NCBI GenBank assembly: GCA_039807445.1
Contig: JBDHRG010000058.1
Location: 1-19,815, forward strand
Length of the DNA stretch: 19,815 bases
Direction: 5' to 3'
Origin: JBDHRG01 sp039807445
GTDB lineage: Bacteria > Pseudomonadota > Gammaproteobacteria > Competibacterales > Competibacteraceae
Shown here: piece after piece, positions 15,441 to 19,815 of the stretch
Layout of the letters: every line of letters begins with the position of its first letter
Numbering within the stretch: position 1 is the stretch's first letter
The notes under the pieces: generated by a model
Seen by the model: the letters and a program-made list of their open reading frames with translations, nothing else
What the model was told of the DNA's origin: nothing
Databases searched by the model: none
Program-made: the position numbers and the translations under genes

Positions 15441-16621
15441 TCGCTCGAGACGAACTCCTGACCTTGCTGGGCGACATGGAATCCGACCGGATCGAACGCA
15501 CCGCGTCGATTACCAAGACCGACAAGTTCGCCCAGGCCGTATGTGCGTTCGCGAACGACTTCCCGAACCACCGCGAGGCGGGCTACCTGGTGATCGGCGT
15601 CAAGGACGATGGCACGCCGGTCGGGCTGGAAGTGACGGACCAACTGCTGCAGAATCTCGGCGCGCTGCGCTCGGACGGCAACATCCAGCCCTTGCCGGCG
15701 ATCGCCGTCACCACGTTCAGCCTGCCGGACGGCGACGTGGCCGTCGTCGAAGTGCTGCCCTCCGATCTGCCGCCGGTCCGCTACAAGGGGCAGGTCTGGA
15801 TCCGGGTCGGACCGCGGAAAGCCATCGCCAGTGAGCAGGAGGAGCGCATCCTCACCGAGCGGCGTCTCGCCTACGCCCGCAGCTTCGATGCGAGTCCGTG
15901 CGCCGAGGCGAAGCTGGACGACCTGGCCCGTGGCCTGTTCAGCGCGTATCGCCAGGAAGTCGTGGCCGCCGAGATCATCGAAGCCAACCGTCGCACGCTC
16001 GAGGAGCAACTGGCATCCCTGCGTTTCTGGGACCTCCGGTTCGCGTGCCCGACCATGGCCGGGCTGCTGCTGTTCGGCAAGAATCCGCGCTTCTTCCTGC
16101 CCGGCGCCTATGTCCAGTACCTGCGCCTGCCCGGCGACACCCTCACCGAGATCCCCGCGGACCAGGCCGAGCTGTCCGGCGATCTGCTGACCGTGCTGCG
16201 CGAGCTGGATGCGCGGCTGAAGGTCAACATCACGACCTCGCTCCAGCAAGTTTCGGCCCTGCGGGAGAAGCTGCTGCCCGACTACCCCGAGGGCGCGCTG
16301 CGCGAGCTGCTGCTCAACGCCATCATGCATCGCGACTACCAGTCCAATACGCCGGTGCGCTTCTACTGGTTCGAGGACCGTGTCGAGATCCAGAGTCCGG
16401 GCGGCCTCTATGGCGAAGTCACGCCCGCGACCATCATGCGCCGCAGCAGCTACCGCAATCCGGTGATCGCCGAGGCGATGAAGGCGCTGGGCTACGTCAA
16501 CCGCTTCGGCTACGGCATCCAGCGGGCGCAAGCCTTGCTGGCGGCCAACGGCAGCCCGCCAGCCGAGTTCGAGTTCGACGAGCGCGCCGTGCTGGTGACG
16601 GTTCGCAGGAGGCTGCAATGA
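15437..16621 (+). CDS. Schlafen AlbA_2 / HATPase_c_4 protein (COG2865-like)
   Basis: The product is 394 residues. The N-terminal AlbA_2 (Schlafen-type divergent AAA) domain spans about residues 12-130, with DKFAQAVCAFANDFPN, REAGYLVIGVKDDG and VRYKGQVWIRVGPRK. A helical middle follows, then a C-terminal GHKL-type ATPase half with LRELLLNAIMHRDY (N box, ~295-308) and IQSPGGLYGEVTPATI. Proteins of this layout are usually annotated as putative transcriptional regulators or ATP-binding proteins and are common in defence islands; their activity is poorly defined. Overlaps at both ends (ATGA with drmD and with the ParA-like gene) place it firmly in the operon, so it probably has a regulatory or effector role in the same system. 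Confidence 0.85.
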   Translation: MIARDELLTLLGDMESDRIERTASITKTDKFAQAVCAFANDFPNHREAGYLVIGVKDDGTPVGLEVTDQLLQNLGALRSDGNIQPLPAIAVTTFSLPDGDVAVVEVLPSDLPPVRYKGQVWIRVGPRKAIASEQEERILTERRLAYARSFDASPCAEAKLDDLARGLFSAYRQEVVAAEIIEANRRTLEEQLASLRFWDLRFACPTMAGLLLFGKNPRFFLPGAYVQYLRLPGDTLTEIPADQAELSGDLLTVLRELDARLKVNITTSLQQVSALREKLLPDYPEGALRELLLNAIMHRDYQSNTPVRFYWFEDRVEIQSPGGLYGEVTPATIMRRSSYRNPVIAEAMKALGYVNRFGYGIQRAQALLAANGSPPAEFEFDERAVLVTVRRRLQ

Positions 16622-17607
16622 AGACCCTCGCGTTCTTCAACAACAAGGGTGGCGTCGGCAAGACCTCGCTGGTTTACCACCTGAGCTGGATGCTCGCCCA
16701 CCGCGGGCTGCCGACCCTGGCCGTCGACCTCGATCCGCAGGCGAACCTCACCGCCATGTTCCTGGAAGAGGATCGGCTCGAAGCCCTCTGGGACGATGGC
16801 GGCCGGGAAACCCTCTACCACAGCCTCCAGCCGCTGATGGCACGGACCGGCGACATCACCGAGCCGCACGTCGAAACGATCGCCGACCGCCTGGGGCTGA
16901 TCCCCGGCAACCTCGCCTTGTCGCGCTTCGAAGACCTGCTGTCCGAGAACTGGCCCAAGTGCCTCGACGGCCAGGAAGCCGCCTTCCGCGTGCTGACCGC
17001 CTTCCATCGGCTGATCATCGACGCCGCGCAGCGCATGGGCGCCGAGCTCGTGCTCATCGACGTCGGCCCCAACCTGGGCGCCATCAACCGCTCGGCGCTG
17101 ATCGCTGCGCAGCAGGTGGTGTTGCCCCTGGCGCCGGACCTGTTCTCGTTGCAGGGCCTGAAGAACCTCGGTCCCACCTTGCGCGACTGGCGCAAGGGCT
17201 GGGAAAAGCGCCTGGGCGAGTTGCCGCGTGATGCCGGCTTCAGCGCTCCGGCGGGTCGCATGGCGCCGGCGGGCTACGTGGTGATGCAGCACGGCATCCG
17301 CGACAGCCGGCCGGTGAAAGCCTATCAGCGCTGGATGAACCGCATCCCTGGCGTCTACCGCGACGCCGTGCTCGGCGAAGCCGCCGCTTCGCCGCCTGCC
17401 GTCGAACAGGACCCCTACAACCTGGCGCTGCTCAAGCACTACCGCAGCCTGATGCCGATGGCGATGGATGCGCGCAAGCCGATGTTCTTCCTGAAGCCGG
17501 CCGACGGCGCCATCGGCGCGCACGTCGATGCCGTGCGCAGCTGCTTCGACGATTTCCTGGTCCTGGCCAGGAAGATCACCGTCAACGCCGAAATCGCCCT
17601 GAGCTGA
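16618..17607 (+). CDS. ParA/Soj-type ATPase
   Basis: The product is 329 residues. It begins KTLAFFNNKGGVGKTSLV, a deviant Walker A (KGGVGKTS, residues 10-17), followed by TLAVDLDPQANLTAMFL (A' motif) and VLIDVGPNLGAINRSALIAA (Walker B region). This is the ParA/MinD layout; no N-terminal HTH is present. ParA proteins hydrolyse ATP while dimerising on DNA or membranes. No ParB gene or parS-like repeat is visible, and the gene overlaps the AlbA_2 gene (ATGA) and precedes the methyltransferase by 10 nt. A part in a defence complex rather than replicon partition is inferred. It is not a standard DISARM component to my knowledge. Confidence 0.88.
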   Translation: MKTLAFFNNKGGVGKTSLVYHLSWMLAHRGLPTLAVDLDPQANLTAMFLEEDRLEALWDDGGRETLYHSLQPLMARTGDITEPHVETIADRLGLIPGNLALSRFEDLLSENWPKCLDGQEAAFRVLTAFHRLIIDAAQRMGAELVLIDVGPNLGAINRSALIAAQQVVLPLAPDLFSLQGLKNLGPTLRDWRKGWEKRLGELPRDAGFSAPAGRMAPAGYVVMQHGIRDSRPVKAYQRWMNRIPGVYRDAVLGEAAASPPAVEQDPYNLALLKHYRSLMPMAMDARKPMFFLKPADGAIGAHVDAVRSCFDDFLVLARKITVNAEIALS

Positions 17608-17617
17608 AAGACCTCGA

Positions 17618-19815
<2,198 letters not shown>

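Noticed and set aside
16618..17607. Plasmid or chromosome partition locus (ParAB-parS)
   Set aside because: The ParA-type gene has no ParB partner or parS-like repeats and is embedded in a methylase/helicase operon.

Overview
The window is GC-rich (roughly 70% by eye) and densely packed with short or overlapping gene junctions. It looks like a chromosomal segment of a high-GC gammaproteobacterium. The order arsC - wrbA - DUF2069 - hda - purM - purN - two DUF3108 genes is, from memory, the arrangement of Pseudomonas and relatives, and a dcd/apbC pair is also common there. The species cannot be named from the sequence.

Positions 1-9311 are core genes. A minus-strand pair (DUF4398 lipoprotein and a truncated TlpA/ResA-like thioredoxin) diverges from a plus-strand operon of arsC, wrbA and a DUF2069 membrane protein. 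A minus-strand DUF29 gene follows, then the minus-strand run pgsA-like - perM-like (AI-2E family) - hda, whose ends overlap. Divergent from it, across a 258-bp spacer filled with heptamer repeats, lie purM - purN - DUF3108 - DUF3108, then a PhaC-like alpha/beta hydrolase. Positions 9492-11320 hold minus-strand apbC and dcd.

A tRNA-Ser(CGA) at 11512-11601 marks a change of character. Downstream of it is a tightly coupled plus-strand anti-phage type operon that runs off the window: a DrmD-like SNF2 helicase with a C-terminal DUF3883 domain, a Schlafen/AlbA_2 plus GHKL-ATPase protein, a ParA-type ATPase, and a DUF1156 adenine methyltransferase of the DrmMI type. This resembles the front half of a class 1 DISARM system with two extra genes between drmD and drmMI. 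The diagnostic drmA, drmB and drmC genes would lie beyond the window, so the assignment is provisional.

The most striking structure is inside the methyltransferase gene. A 418-bp unit (18967-19384) is bounded by perfect 43-bp inverted repeats, each containing its own 12-bp-stem palindrome, and encodes a DUF559 (Vsr/PD-(D/E)XK-like) nuclease domain. It is fused in frame with the host protein, with no stop and no intein hallmarks, between methyltransferase motif I and the DPPY motif. It looks like a nuclease-carrying mini mobile element that survives by keeping its host gene open. The drmD gene carries a second, smaller in-frame insertion: 57 bp, 19 codons, flanked by 11-bp direct repeats and containing an 11-bp-stem hairpin. 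The methyltransferase also has an abrupt block of about 44% GC next to its DPPY motif, suggesting patchwork ancestry.
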